Source of the DNA: Pedobacter glucosidilyticus DSM 23534
GTDB taxonomy: Bacteria > Bacteroidota > Bacteroidia > Sphingobacteriales > Sphingobacteriaceae
DNA length: 64,000 nucleotides
Assembly (NCBI RefSeq): GCF_000425145.1
Contig: NZ_AULF01000023.1
Span: 26,589-90,588, forward strand
Direction of reading: 5' to 3'
The translations under genes were made by a program, and so were the position numbers. Below the pieces are notes generated by a model. That model had not been told where the DNA came from. It made no database searches and was given only the letters and a program-made list of their open reading frames with translations. Of the stretch, positions 35,402 through 44,204 are shown piece after piece (the stretch's first letter is position 1; each line of letters starts with the position of its first letter).

Positions 35402-36265
35402 GTGTCACAAATAATAAATCTTAAAGCTTTTCTAGATCAAAAGGTGATACAGTATAACCAACCTGAGTTTATTACTCATGATCCTATTTGTATTCCGCAT
35501 TTGTTTTCTAAAAGGCAGGATATAGAAATTATGGGATTTTGGGCTTCTATTTTGGCTTGGGGGCAAAGGGTTACCATCATTAATAAATGTAAAGAGTTGA
35601 TTGATTTGATGGATGGCACTCCTCATGATTTCATCATAAATCATCAAGAGCAAGATTTAAAAAGATTTCAGCATTTTAAACATCGTACCTTTAATTATAC
35701 CGATACTTTATACTTTGTCCATTTTTTTAAACATCATTACAGTAGTTTTGAGAGTTTAGAAGATGCTTTTTTACCCTTTCAATTGCAGCAAGTTTATCAA
35801 GATGCTTATCTGGAAAATCCGCAACTGAAAAAGTCAATTAAAAATCAATCGTCAGTTTGTTTACAAGAAGATTTAGCAGTTGAAACCACTGAAGGCAACC
35901 TCAATTTTTTTAGGTCTTATTTTTTCTCTTTGCCAGATTTTCCTCATCGAACTAAAAAGCATATCTCATCGCCATTACAGAAATCTACTTGTAAACGTTT
36001 AAATATGTTTTTGCGTTGGATGGTCCGTAAAGACGATAAAGGTGTAGATTTTGGTATCTGGAACAGAATAAAACCTTCTCAACTCATTTGCCCTTGCGAT
36101 TTACATGTAGATAGGGTAGCCCGAAAACTTAATTTAATTACCCGTAAACAAACCGATTGGCAAACCGCTTTAGAGCTTACCCATCAGTTAAGAATGTTAG
36201 ATAAAGACGACCCTGTAAAATACGATTTCGCCCTGTTTGGCTTAGGAATAGAAGAGAAGTTTTGA
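35402..36265 (+). CDS. TIGR02757-family conserved protein
   Basis: The 287-residue soluble protein appears to start with GTG. Family features are FLDQKVIQYNQPEFITHDPICIPHLFSKRQDIEIMGF near the N-terminus, LAWGQRVTIINKCKEL, RLNMFLRWMVRKDDKGVDFG and LICPCDLHVDRVARKLNL. The layout resembles helix-hairpin-helix DNA glycosylases (GIWNRIKPSQLICPCDLHVDRVARKL), but no function is established. Followed 45 bases later by a lipoprotein gene on the same strand. Confidence 0.82.
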   Translation: MSQIINLKAFLDQKVIQYNQPEFITHDPICIPHLFSKRQDIEIMGFWASILAWGQRVTIINKCKELIDLMDGTPHDFIINHQEQDLKRFQHFKHRTFNYTDTLYFVHFFKHHYSSFESLEDAFLPFQLQQVYQDAYLENPQLKKSIKNQSSVCLQEDLAVETTEGNLNFFRSYFFSLPDFPHRTKKHISSPLQKSTCKRLNMFLRWMVRKDDKGVDFGIWNRIKPSQLICPCDLHVDRVARKLNLITRKQTDWQTALELTHQLRMLDKDDPVKYDFALFGLGIEEKF

Positions 36266-36310
36266 TAGCAGCAGCCTTTCATTATATTTATATATCAAAA
36301 AATAAAAATC

Positions 36311-36733
36311 ATGAAAAAACATAACTACATCATTTTATTATTCATATTCATTATCAGTAGCTGCGCTGTTAAAAAAGCTACGGAAGATAAAAATCAACTC
36401 AATGGTACTTGGGAGCTTAATTATATCTCTGGTCCTAGAATAGCTTTTGAGGGTTTATATCCCAACCAAAAACCACAACTCACCTTTGATGTAGCAAGTA
36501 ATAAACTTTACGGCAATACCAGTTGTAATAGTTTAAGTGGTGCTTTGGTTATTACCGATAATCGTATAGATTTTAATACTCCTATGGCCTTAACTAAAAG
36601 ATTTTGCGAAGGACAAGGAGAGCAATTATTTCTTGAAAGCTTGAAAAAATCAACCCGTTATAGTGTAAATGAAAATACTTTAACATTTTTAATGGATGAT
36701 ATTGCCATCATGAGATTTATCAAAAAGCCTTAA
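36311..36733 (+). CDS. META/HslJ-domain lipoprotein
   Basis: The 140-residue protein has a lipoprotein signal (SSC, Cys at 18) and a META domain (about 28-138), shown by LNGTWELNYISG, KLYGNTSCNSLSGAL, and TKRFCEGQGEQLFLESLKKS. META proteins such as E. coli HslJ are heat-induced and linked to novobiocin tolerance, though the mechanism is unclear. It begins a run of small envelope proteins on the plus strand. Confidence 0.88.
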   Translation: MKKHNYIILLFIFIISSCAVKKATEDKNQLNGTWELNYISGPRIAFEGLYPNQKPQLTFDVASNKLYGNTSCNSLSGALVITDNRIDFNTPMALTKRFCEGQGEQLFLESLKKSTRYSVNENTLTFLMDDIAIMRFIKKP

Positions 36734-36798
36734 AAAGAAAGTTCTCGAAGTTATAATATAAACTAATGCTAAGTTTTCTTCGTTTAAGATTCTTGTAA

Positions 36799-37533
36799 AT
36801 GGTAACATCATATATGCTAAAATTCTTTTTGATAATATTAACAGGACTATTATTTACTTCATGTTCTTCTCTTTACCTGCCAAATGTACCAAATACCCCA
36901 ATGTTGCGTAACAAAGGCGAGTTTAATGTAGATGGTCATATTGGTTTAAAAGGTAATATCAGTGCCAATGCAGCTTATGCGTTTTCAGATCATATAGGGA
37001 TTATTTTTAGCGGAGCTTATGTAGACCAAGTTAAAGATAAAAGGGATTTTACTTCTGATTTCTTAGAGGTAGGTGCTGGCTATTTTACAACCTTTGGTGA
37101 GCAAAAAGAACGTGTTTTGGAAATTTACGGCGGTTTTGGTTTTGGTAACTCCAGAAGGGTTTATAAAGATTTAACTTTTGATGGACCTGTTGTAACAGAA
37201 ATACAGGATGCATCTTTAAATAAAGCTTTTGCTCAGGTTAACTTTAGTAAAAATAAAAAGAATGATTTGAGGTTATTTGGTTCTAAATTTCCTCTAAGTT
37301 ATGGTACGGCAATACGCGTAAATTATATCAGTATGAAAGATTTTACTGTTAATAACATAAACGCACCCTTAGAAAACAATGTTTTTATTGAGCCGATTTT
37401 CTTTACTAGGATGAAGGTTGGCAAGAACCTTAACTTACAATATACCAGTGGTAGTAATTTTGGCTTGATAAAAAATGAAAACCTAAAAGGAGGTTATACT
37501 ACCCTAAGTTTCGGAATAGTTTATAAAATGTGA
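36799..37533 (+). CDS. Outer-membrane barrel lipoprotein of unknown function
   Basis: The 244-residue protein has a lipoprotein signal (LLFTSCSS, Cys about 22) and short alternating strands: GEFNVDGHIGLKGNISANAA, VYKDLTFDGPVVTE and a final aromatic strand YTTLSFGIVYKM. A second ATG at 36814 gives an equally good signal. It looks like an 8- to 10-stranded outer-membrane barrel. No family recognised. Confidence 0.6.
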   Translation: MVTSYMLKFFLIILTGLLFTSCSSLYLPNVPNTPMLRNKGEFNVDGHIGLKGNISANAAYAFSDHIGIIFSGAYVDQVKDKRDFTSDFLEVGAGYFTTFGEQKERVLEIYGGFGFGNSRRVYKDLTFDGPVVTEIQDASLNKAFAQVNFSKNKKNDLRLFGSKFPLSYGTAIRVNYISMKDFTVNNINAPLENNVFIEPIFFTRMKVGKNLNLQYTSGSNFGLIKNENLKGGYTTLSFGIVYKM

Positions 37534-37603
37534 GCTACGCTTGAATAATTTTGGCAGATGGTTTGATTGGTAGATAAAATCAAATTTGGCTAAAATTAAA
37601 AAT

Positions 37604-38425
37604 ATGAACTCAAAATCTTTTTACACACTACTTATAGCTTTAACATTCTTATTCCAAACATCATGGGCACAAGAAAAAATATCTCCCTATAAAACCAAAT
37701 TTAAAACAGACGCTCCTATAGTAGCGGGTTTGGTAGGTCTAAATGTTTTAGGACTTAGCATCATTAAAAATAAAGATGAGCTTACTTTGGCCGAGCTAAA
37801 TGCTTTAAACAAAGAAGATGTTTTTTTCATAGACAGAGGTACCGCAGGTAATTTCTCTGATAAAGCCGATAAAGACAGTTATATTCCTTTTTACGCTTCT
37901 TTTGCGGCTGCTCCTATTATGGCATTCTTAAATAAAAATCAGCGCTCCCATACCGGGCAAGTTATGGTTTTATTTGTTGAAACTATGGCGGTTACCGGTG
38001 CAGCATTTACTTTAACAGCAGGTTTGGTAGATCGTAGTAGACCATTGGTTTACAATACTAATTTGCCTACTGCAGATCGTATAGATAAAGATGCCCAACG
38101 TTCTTTCTTTGCTGGGCATACGGCTGCAACGGCTGCTGCATCTTTTTTTGTAGCTAAAGTTTTTCAAGATTTTAATCCCGATTCTAAAGCAAAACCTTAT
38201 GTTTGGGCAGCTGCCGCGGCGGTGCCTGCTACAGTAGGTTATTTAAGGCTGAAAGCGGGTAAGCACTTCCTCTCTGATAATATTTTAGGTTATGCTATAG
38301 GCGCTGGAGCAGGTATTTTAGTTCCTCAGTTGCATAAGAAAACTAATCAAACAAATTTATCGCTTACGCCAGCTATGGGTTTTAACTATCAGGGATTAAG
38401 TCTTAGATATCAATTTAAACATTGA
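37604..38425 (+). CDS. PAP2-family phosphatase
   Basis: The ATG at 37604 gives a signal peptide ending SWAQ; a TTG at 37586 is less likely. The 273-residue protein has the PAP2 acid phosphatase signature: Lys/Arg region DRSRPLVYN, SFFAGHTAATAAASFFVAK (SGH-type motif, with AGH), and RLKAGKHFLSDNILGYAIGAG (conserved His and Asp). Such enzymes dephosphorylate phosphatidate or undecaprenyl pyrophosphate. Here it is probably periplasmic. The serine is replaced in S/A-GH, but this is not uncommon; activity is not proven. Confidence 0.85.
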   Translation: MNSKSFYTLLIALTFLFQTSWAQEKISPYKTKFKTDAPIVAGLVGLNVLGLSIIKNKDELTLAELNALNKEDVFFIDRGTAGNFSDKADKDSYIPFYASFAAAPIMAFLNKNQRSHTGQVMVLFVETMAVTGAAFTLTAGLVDRSRPLVYNTNLPTADRIDKDAQRSFFAGHTAATAAASFFVAKVFQDFNPDSKAKPYVWAAAAAVPATVGYLRLKAGKHFLSDNILGYAIGAGAGILVPQLHKKTNQTNLSLTPAMGFNYQGLSLRYQFKH

Positions 38426-38455
38426 TATTTCTGAATAATTTATACTTTAGTATAG

Positions 38456-38974
38456 ATGATTACTTTTGATACGCTCATTAAAAAATATGGTAAAATGGGC
38501 GATAAAACCGGTTGGACTTATATCGATATTCCTAAGCACATTGCTGCCGAGTTAAAACCATTTTGTAAAGTTAGTTTTAGAGTAAAAGGAGAAATAGACC
38601 ATTATAAGTTTAGCGGTTTGGCGCTTTTGCCTGTTGGTGACGGAGATTATATACTACCTTTAAAACAAGCCATTAGAAAAGCAATTGCTAAAGAAAGTGG
38701 AGCTATGGTTAAGTTATCTTTAGCGGAAGATATTGATTTTAAAATAGAAATTCCGGAAGATTTAAAAGCTTGTTTAGCAGAACAAGACACGTTTACAGAT
38801 CATTTTATGAAGTTAAGTAAGGCACAGCGTAACTACTTTATCAACTGGATTAACGAAGCAAAAACAGACCCTACCAGAGAAAAAAGATTGATGCAAACTG
38901 TTAAAGCTATGGAATATGAGATGGATTTTGGGGCCATGATACGTAGCCATAAAGCAAATAGAAATGAACTATAA
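38456..38974 (+). CDS. DUF1905/YdeI (OmpD-associated) family protein
   Basis: The 172-residue soluble protein has a DUF1905 beta-barrel half (about 8-98; GWTYIDIPKHIAAELKPF) and a helical YdeI/bacteriocin-protection half (about 115-170; LSKAQRNYFINWINEAKTDP). YdeI-like proteins have been linked to antimicrobial-peptide resistance, but the mechanism is open. Its end overlaps the next gene's start by 11 bases. Confidence 0.87.
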   Translation: MITFDTLIKKYGKMGDKTGWTYIDIPKHIAAELKPFCKVSFRVKGEIDHYKFSGLALLPVGDGDYILPLKQAIRKAIAKESGAMVKLSLAEDIDFKIEIPEDLKACLAEQDTFTDHFMKLSKAQRNYFINWINEAKTDPTREKRLMQTVKAMEYEMDFGAMIRSHKANRNEL

Positions 38975-39359
38975 ATTATACATCGTTTTAATAAGCCTTG
39001 CTTTATTATTTAGCTGTAAACAAAGCGTAAAAACAGCGCAAATTGAGGGGAAATGGCTTTATCAAAAAGTTGAGTTTTTAAGACAAAATCCTGTTATCGT
39101 TAGAGAAGGGGAAGAACTTGAAGCCGATAAACCTTACATTATTTTTGAAAAAAGCGGTAAAGCTAAAATCATGTCTTCCGGAAAAATATTATCAGAAGGT
39201 GCATTTGTTTTAGATGGTGATATCATCCGTTATGAAGAAATATTGCCAGACGGACAAAAAAGAGCTATACCTTTTCTTATCATAGAAATTGATGAAAAGC
39301 ATTTGATTTTTGAAAGTATGGATCAGGATACCAAAAGAATTACAGCTATAAAGAACTAA
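38964..39359 (+). CDS. Small lipocalin-like lipoprotein
   Basis: The 131-residue protein has a lipoprotein signal (LLFSCKQ, Cys about 18) and a beta-rich mature part: IEGKWLYQKVEFLR, KPYIIFEKSGKAKIMSSGK, KILSEGAFVLDGDIIRYEE, HLIFESMDQDTKRIT, as in lipocalin-like or META-like proteins. It overlaps the YdeI gene by 11 bases, so the two are coupled. Function unknown. Confidence 0.65.
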   Translation: MNYKLYIVLISLALLFSCKQSVKTAQIEGKWLYQKVEFLRQNPVIVREGEELEADKPYIIFEKSGKAKIMSSGKILSEGAFVLDGDIIRYEEILPDGQKRAIPFLIIEIDEKHLIFESMDQDTKRITAIKN

Positions 39360-39399
39360 TATTGGTCGTGTTTTTGTATTTGATACTGAAAAACATGAT

Positions 39400-39618
39400 A
39401 TGAAACCACTGAAAAATAAAATCATTACAGAAGACATTCCAGAGCAAGAACCCCTAGAAAGAGCTCCCTTTCATCCACAAGATGAAAATCAACACCAACC
39501 CACTAATAAAGAACAATGGGTTGATGATGTTAATGCAGAATTTCAGGGTAACCCACCTATTACCGGCACTTCAGAAGAATTTGACAATCCTCAAAAAGGG
39601 AAGTTAGAGGATGAATAA
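39400..39618 (+). CDS. Small acidic disordered protein
   Basis: The 72-residue protein is rich in Glu, Asp, Pro, Gln and Asn, with no hydrophobic core (EDIPEQEPLERAPFHPQDEN...QPTNKEQWVDDVN). It has no signal. It is probably intrinsically disordered. It lies within the run of small plus-strand genes, so it is likely real, but no function can be suggested. Confidence 0.55.
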   Translation: MKPLKNKIITEDIPEQEPLERAPFHPQDENQHQPTNKEQWVDDVNAEFQGNPPITGTSEEFDNPQKGKLEDE

Positions 39619-39668
39619 TCAAAATATGATTTTTAGATCCAAAGCGTTATACTTCAAATTTTAAAATC

Positions 39669-40268
39669 ATGAATCCGAAATATAAAGCTGTTATTTTTAT
39701 TGCCTTGGTAGCACTCCTATCAGCTTGTGGTTTAAACAGGCAGAAAAGAGAATTAAAAGCCCTTGAAGACTGTAAATACCAGATAGTTTCTGCTGATAGT
39801 ATTTATATAGCTGGATTAGCTATAAAAGAATTTTCATCAGCAGATGAAATCAATTTAGCTAAACTTCCAAGCGTTGCTCTAGGTTTTTTACGAAAAAATA
39901 TTCCCTTAACAGGTAAAGTAAATCTTCAGATTAGTAATCCTACTGCAAAACAAGCATCAATAAATCAATTTGACTATATCATATTAATTAAAGACAGGGA
40001 GTTGATTTCTGGTTTAGTAGATCAGAAAATTAGTATAGCCCCAGGATCAACCATAAAAGTTCCTATTCATTTAAAGGCAAATATCTATCAGTTAGTGGCA
40101 GACCCTGAAATTCAGCAAGAAGTGTTTGATTTTTTAAATACGAATCAAGAAAGAAAAGGTTTAGTAACCATAAAAATTAAACCAACCATAACCATTGGCC
40201 ATCAGCAAATCAAATATCCTGGTTACATCTCTATTGATAAAGAGCTAAGTAATCAAATACTTTTATAA
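39669..40268 (+). CDS. LEA14/WHy-like lipoprotein
   Basis: The 199-residue protein has a lipoprotein signal (LLSACGLN, Cys about 20). The mature part includes IPLTGKVNLQISNPTAKQASINQFDYIILIKDRELISGLVDQKISIAPGSTIKVPIHLKANI in parts that resemble the LEA14/water-stress (WHy) fold. WHy domains are linked to desiccation or stress protection; the role here is unknown. Confidence 0.7.
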   Translation: MNPKYKAVIFIALVALLSACGLNRQKRELKALEDCKYQIVSADSIYIAGLAIKEFSSADEINLAKLPSVALGFLRKNIPLTGKVNLQISNPTAKQASINQFDYIILIKDRELISGLVDQKISIAPGSTIKVPIHLKANIYQLVADPEIQQEVFDFLNTNQERKGLVTIKIKPTITIGHQQIKYPGYISIDKELSNQILL

Positions 40269-40347
40269 GTTGGCACTATTTTTTCTTACGTCTATGGGTA
40301 ATCTGAACATTTAGATTAACTCAAAAATTAGAAATAAATTAAAGAAT

Positions 40348-40824
40348 ATGAAACTAATCATCATGTCGCTTGCAGTTGCCGTAGCGGTATCTGCATGTAA
40401 TAGTAACGCAAAAAACAATCAGGGTAATCAAACCTATACTTTTAAAGATTCTGTAAAAATAATTAGGGATAGCTTAAGATTAGATAGCTTTGAAAGGGCA
40501 GAACAAGCCAGAAAAGACGAAGCAAAAAGAGCAGAAGAAATAGCAGCAGCCAAAGCTGCCGCAAGAGAAGAAGTTCGTAATAGCAATTACAAATCTTCAT
40601 CTTCCGTATCATCAGGAAATAATACTGTTGCTACACAACAAGAGAAAAAAGGTTGGAGCTCTGCCGCAAAAGGTGCTGTTATTGGTGCAGGTGCAGGTGC
40701 AGTAACTGGTATTTTAGTAGATAAAAAAGATGGTAGAGGTGCTGCAATAGGCGGGGTTGTTGGTGCTGGTACGGGTTACATCATCGGAAGACAAAAAGAT
40801 AAACAAACAGGAAGAGCACAATAA
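40348..40824 (+). CDS. Glycine-zipper lipoprotein (YMGG-like)
   Basis: The 158-residue protein has a lipoprotein signal (VSACNSN, Cys about 17), an Arg/Lys/Ala/Glu helix (about 45-80), a Ser/Thr/Asn linker and a glycine-zipper C-terminus (about 105-148; AAKGAVIGAGAGAVTGILVD and GAAIGGVVGAGTGYIIG). Glycine zippers insert into membranes; this protein should be an envelope protein. A strong bidirectional terminator follows. Confidence 0.8.
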   Translation: MKLIIMSLAVAVAVSACNSNAKNNQGNQTYTFKDSVKIIRDSLRLDSFERAEQARKDEAKRAEEIAAAKAAAREEVRNSNYKSSSSVSSGNNTVATQQEKKGWSSAAKGAVIGAGAGAVTGILVDKKDGRGAAIGGVVGAGTGYIIGRQKDKQTGRAQ

Positions 40825-40848
40825 TTTTTATTCTTAAATGTTAGTTAT

Positions 40849-40880
40849 AAAAGCAGCCTGATTTTTCGCAGGCTGCTTTT
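40849..40880. terminator. Bidirectional terminator
   Basis: AAAAGCAGCCTG and CAGGCTGCTTTT pair perfectly around ATTTTTCG. It lies between the glycine-zipper gene and the convergent CDGSH gene. Confidence 0.9.
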
Positions 40881-40885
40881 ATATT

Positions 40886-41110
40886 TTAAACATTCCTTGG
40901 TGGAAGGTCAAAAGCAGTAGCATCATGTTCAAAATGACCTTTATGTGCACCATCACAAAAAGGTTTATTTTTAGATAATCCACATCTGCATAAAGAAATT
41001 ATTTCTCTGCCCCCCAAATGATACACATTTCCGGCTTTATCTACAATTTCAAAGTCGCCTTCTACTTTTAAAGAACCATTATTATTTACAGTAAGTTTAG
41101 TTTTCGCCAT
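40886..41110 (-). CDS. CDGSH iron-sulfur domain protein
   Basis: The 74-residue protein contains the [2Fe-2S] motif C41-x-C43-x8-C52-DGAH56 (LCRCGLSKNKPFCDGAH). CDGSH proteins (mitoNEET type) hold a redox-active, labile cluster through three cysteines and one histidine. The single-domain size is normal for bacterial members. No signal peptide, so it is cytoplasmic. It follows the HPF gene on the same strand, separated by a hairpin. Confidence 0.93.
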   Translation of the reverse strand: MAKTKLTVNNNGSLKVEGDFEIVDKAGNVYHLGGREIISLCRCGLSKNKPFCDGAHKGHFEHDATAFDLPPRNV

Positions 41111-41127
41111 AGCTATTTTTATATAAA

Positions 41128-41212
41128 AAGGTGTTTAAATTTCATAAATCTAAAGATTTGCTGTAAGGTAACAAAAAAGATAACCCTTACGTTGATGAAA
41201 TTTAAACACCTT
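41128..41212. repeat. Long inverted repeat (18-bp arms) between HPF and CDGSH genes
   Basis: AAGGTGTTTAAATTTCAT (41128-41145) and ATGAAATTTAAACACCTT (41195-41212) are exact complements. The 49-base loop contains a second, imperfect repeat (GTAAGGTA and TAACCCTTAC). On the minus strand the hairpin follows the HPF stop and ends in a T-run, so it may be its terminator. Confidence 0.8.
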
Positions 41213-41227
41213 AAAGAAAGATTTTTA

Positions 41228-41542
41228 TTAATGTTCTTTTATTTTTCCGATAGCACTATCTAAAGCACTTTTCATTTTATTGATGGCCCCGTCTACCGCT
41301 TTATGTAAATTTTCTGCAAAGTTGGTAACTACAACAGGTTTTAAACCTTCCACCCTTGCTTCTAATAAACAACGCTTATCATCAGCGCCTTCTTTTTGCC
41401 CATTTTCATCACTTAAATGCACTTCAACTCTAGTAATATGACCGCTAAATCTGTCTAAGCTTTCGCTTATTACACCTTTAACATATTCATTCAATCTCTC
41501 TTTACCTTCAATGTTGTTGTCTGTATTAACCTGTATAATCAT
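41228..41542 (-). CDS. HPF/RaiA-family ribosome-associated protein
   Basis: The 104-residue protein has the beta-alpha-beta fold of ribosome hibernation factors (MIIQVNTDNNIEGKERLNEY, ITRVEVHLSDENGQKEGADD, CLLEARVEGLKPVVVTNFAE, LHKAVDGAINKMKSALDS). Short HPF inactivates 70S ribosomes in stationary phase. Length fits the short form. It is 108 bases from the CDGSH start. Confidence 0.88.
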   Translation of the reverse strand: MIIQVNTDNNIEGKERLNEYVKGVISESLDRFSGHITRVEVHLSDENGQKEGADDKRCLLEARVEGLKPVVVTNFAENLHKAVDGAINKMKSALDSAIGKIKEH

Positions 41543-41705
41543 AATATATAAATTTTAATTCTTAAAGATATCTAAAAGTATGCCTTTAATAGATTATATT
41601 ATATAATAAGATGGTATAATTTTAGTGATATATATCATAAATCATTAATTTTCTCACAGTATAAAAACTATTTAATTTGATGATAGCTCTAACTATTCTT
41701 AGCCT

Positions 41706-44168
41706 ATGAATGAAAAGAAAGTTTACCAAACCCTTGAGATAGCATCAGTAGCACTTCTTTTCATTATTTCTACTACCGTTATTTTATTTTTTATAGATAG
41801 TGTTGATTTGATAACTTTTAAAATCATCATTACTATTTTATTAGTTGCGGCTATTTTATTTTTTTTACTGCTTAGAAAAAGCATCAGTACAACTATACAA
41901 AATGCCAAAAATAAGTTTAAAAGTGCCGAGCATAAATTTGGACGTATCTACGATGCTAATGTATTGGGTATTTTAATATCAGATTTTAACGGCTTAATTT
42001 TAGATGCTAATGATGCTTTTTTGGATATTATTGGTTATACCAGAGAAGAATTAGAAAATGGTTTTATCCGTTGGGATCAACTAACACCTCCGGAGTTTAA
42101 GGAAGAATCTTTACACGCTTTACAGCAATTAAAAGAGCAAGGAGAGTGTGTGCCATTTGAAAAACAATATTTTCATAAAAACGGTAGTAAAGTATGGGTT
42201 TTAGTAGGTTCATCAAGATTAATAAATGATAAAAGTGGGGATGCAATTACTTATGTGATAGATATTTCTGCTAAAAAAGAAATTGATTCAAAAACCCAAC
42301 AGTTTAATACTATTATCAAGCGGCAGCAAGAAGAGTTTAAATCTGTTTTCATGAATGCTCCAGCTTACATATCGATAAGAAGAGGTCCTGAGTTGAGATA
42401 TACTTTTGTAAATAAAGCTATTACAGATTTTACTCAGCGTGAGGATTATTTAGGAAAAACACCTGAAGAGTTGTTTCCAGATTTATTAAGCGATGAGGAT
42501 AGAGAGATTAGTGAACAAGTTTATAAAACAGGCATCGCTGCTAAAGGAAAACGCCATAGAGCCAGATATAAAAATGAAGCAGGCGAAATGGTTAATATTT
42601 ATCTAGATTATTTAGTTACCCCTGTTTATGATTATGAAGGTAGTGTAGACGGTATCGCTACTTTTGGTTTTGATGTAACAGATTTGGTTTTGGCCAACCA
42701 AGAAATGGAAATAAGTAAAGACCGCTTTGCATCTATGGCTGATACAATGCCTGAGAAAGTTTGGATGACTTCTGCCAATGGTAAAGAACTTATTTATGTT
42801 AATAAACTTTGGCTAGATTATGTAGGTAAAACATCTTCAAATGGGTGGAATTGGTATGATACTGTGCATCCAGAAGATAAAGCTATTGTTCAGATACTTT
42901 GGTCGCAGGCCATGAAATACGACCAGAACTTTACCATAGAAGCTCGCTTGCAAAATACAAAAGGAGAATATCGTTGGCATTTGATTAAAGGAGTTCCGCT
43001 AAAAAATAAGGAGAATGAGGTTCTTGTTTGGGTAGGTTCTAATAGCGATATTCATGATCAAAAACAACAACTTAAGCAGTTAAAAGACAGCGAAGAATAT
43101 TTCAAAACTTTAGCAGACGAAACACCTTTTATGGTTTGGAAGTCTGATGCTGAAGGTCATTTTGTTTATGTTAACAAACAATGGACAGCTTTTACAGGGC
43201 TTAGCGTAACCGAAAGTTTAGGTGAAGGATTTAGAAAGGCTATCCCGTCTTTAAACGATGAAGAGCGTAAACTAGGCTGGGCAAATGCAATAGCCACGAA
43301 ACAGTCTTATCAAAATAAATTTCAGCTCAGAAGAGATGATGGTGCTTTACGATGGGTGTATGCGCAAGCAAACCCTTATGATATAGACGGGGAGTTTGCC
43401 GGATTTATTGGGAGTATTATCGATATCACAGAACAAGAATTGCTGCAACAAGCAGAAAAAGAACTATCTGCTAAAAAGGATGAATTTTTAAGCATTGCCA
43501 GTCATGAACTTAAAACACCTTTAACCAGCGTAAAAGCTTTTATCCAATTGATAGAAAAATCATTAAATAAGCATGATAAGGCTTATTCATTTGTATTGAA
43601 AGCTTCCAAAAACTTAAAAAGACTAGAAATTTTAATTGCCGATTTGCTAGACGTATCTAAAATAAATGCAGGAAAACTTACTTACCATATTAAAGAGTTT
43701 GATTTTCATCAAACACTAGAAGAAAGCATTGCCAGTATTCAAAATATATCGCCTACTCATCAAATTAATTTATTAGAATCAGCAAAGGTGAGTATTAACG
43801 GAGATAAATTTAGAATAGAACAGGTTATTTATAATTTTTTATCAAACGCTATCAAATATTCGCCCAATGCTAAAGAGGTAAGTGTAACCTCTAAAGTACA
43901 TGATAAGCACTTGGTTGTGGCTGTACAAGATTATGGCATAGGTATTTCTGATCATCATATCGCACATATATCTGATCGTTATTTCAGGGTTGATAAAACA
44001 GCTATGCAATTTCAAGGTTTGGGTTTAGGTCTGTTTATCTCTAAAGAAATCATCAATAGACATGAAGGCAATTTTTGGATAGAAAGCGAGTTAGGTAAAG
44101 GCTCTACTTTTTATTTCTCTCTGCCACTAGCAGCTCAACATCCTAAAATAAATTCTTCTATCACATAA
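41706..44168 (+). CDS. Multi-PAS sensor histidine kinase
   Basis: The 820-residue protein has two N-terminal membrane helices (about 12-30 and 36-56), four PAS/PAC modules (about 78-195, 215-330, 340-455, 465-580), a HisKA domain with H600 in SIASHELKTPLTSVKAFIQL, and an HATPase domain (NFLSNAIKYSPNAKEV, QDYGIGISDHHI, GLGLGLFISKEI). It should sense a cytosolic or membrane signal and phosphorylate an unknown response regulator; none is adjacent. The signal is unknown. Confidence 0.93.
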   Translation: MNEKKVYQTLEIASVALLFIISTTVILFFIDSVDLITFKIIITILLVAAILFFLLLRKSISTTIQNAKNKFKSAEHKFGRIYDANVLGILISDFNGLILDANDAFLDIIGYTREELENGFIRWDQLTPPEFKEESLHALQQLKEQGECVPFEKQYFHKNGSKVWVLVGSSRLINDKSGDAITYVIDISAKKEIDSKTQQFNTIIKRQQEEFKSVFMNAPAYISIRRGPELRYTFVNKAITDFTQREDYLGKTPEELFPDLLSDEDREISEQVYKTGIAAKGKRHRARYKNEAGEMVNIYLDYLVTPVYDYEGSVDGIATFGFDVTDLVLANQEMEISKDRFASMADTMPEKVWMTSANGKELIYVNKLWLDYVGKTSSNGWNWYDTVHPEDKAIVQILWSQAMKYDQNFTIEARLQNTKGEYRWHLIKGVPLKNKENEVLVWVGSNSDIHDQKQQLKQLKDSEEYFKTLADETPFMVWKSDAEGHFVYVNKQWTAFTGLSVTESLGEGFRKAIPSLNDEERKLGWANAIATKQSYQNKFQLRRDDGALRWVYAQANPYDIDGEFAGFIGSIIDITEQELLQQAEKELSAKKDEFLSIASHELKTPLTSVKAFIQLIEKSLNKHDKAYSFVLKASKNLKRLEILIADLLDVSKINAGKLTYHIKEFDFHQTLEESIASIQNISPTHQINLLESAKVSINGDKFRIEQVIYNFLSNAIKYSPNAKEVSVTSKVHDKHLVVAVQDYGIGISDHHIAHISDRYFRVDKTAMQFQGLGLGLFISKEIINRHEGNFWIESELGKGSTFYFSLPLAAQHPKINSSIT

Positions 44169-44204
44169 ATTCTTAGTTGTTTTGTTCCTCATAACCTAGG
44201 CGTT

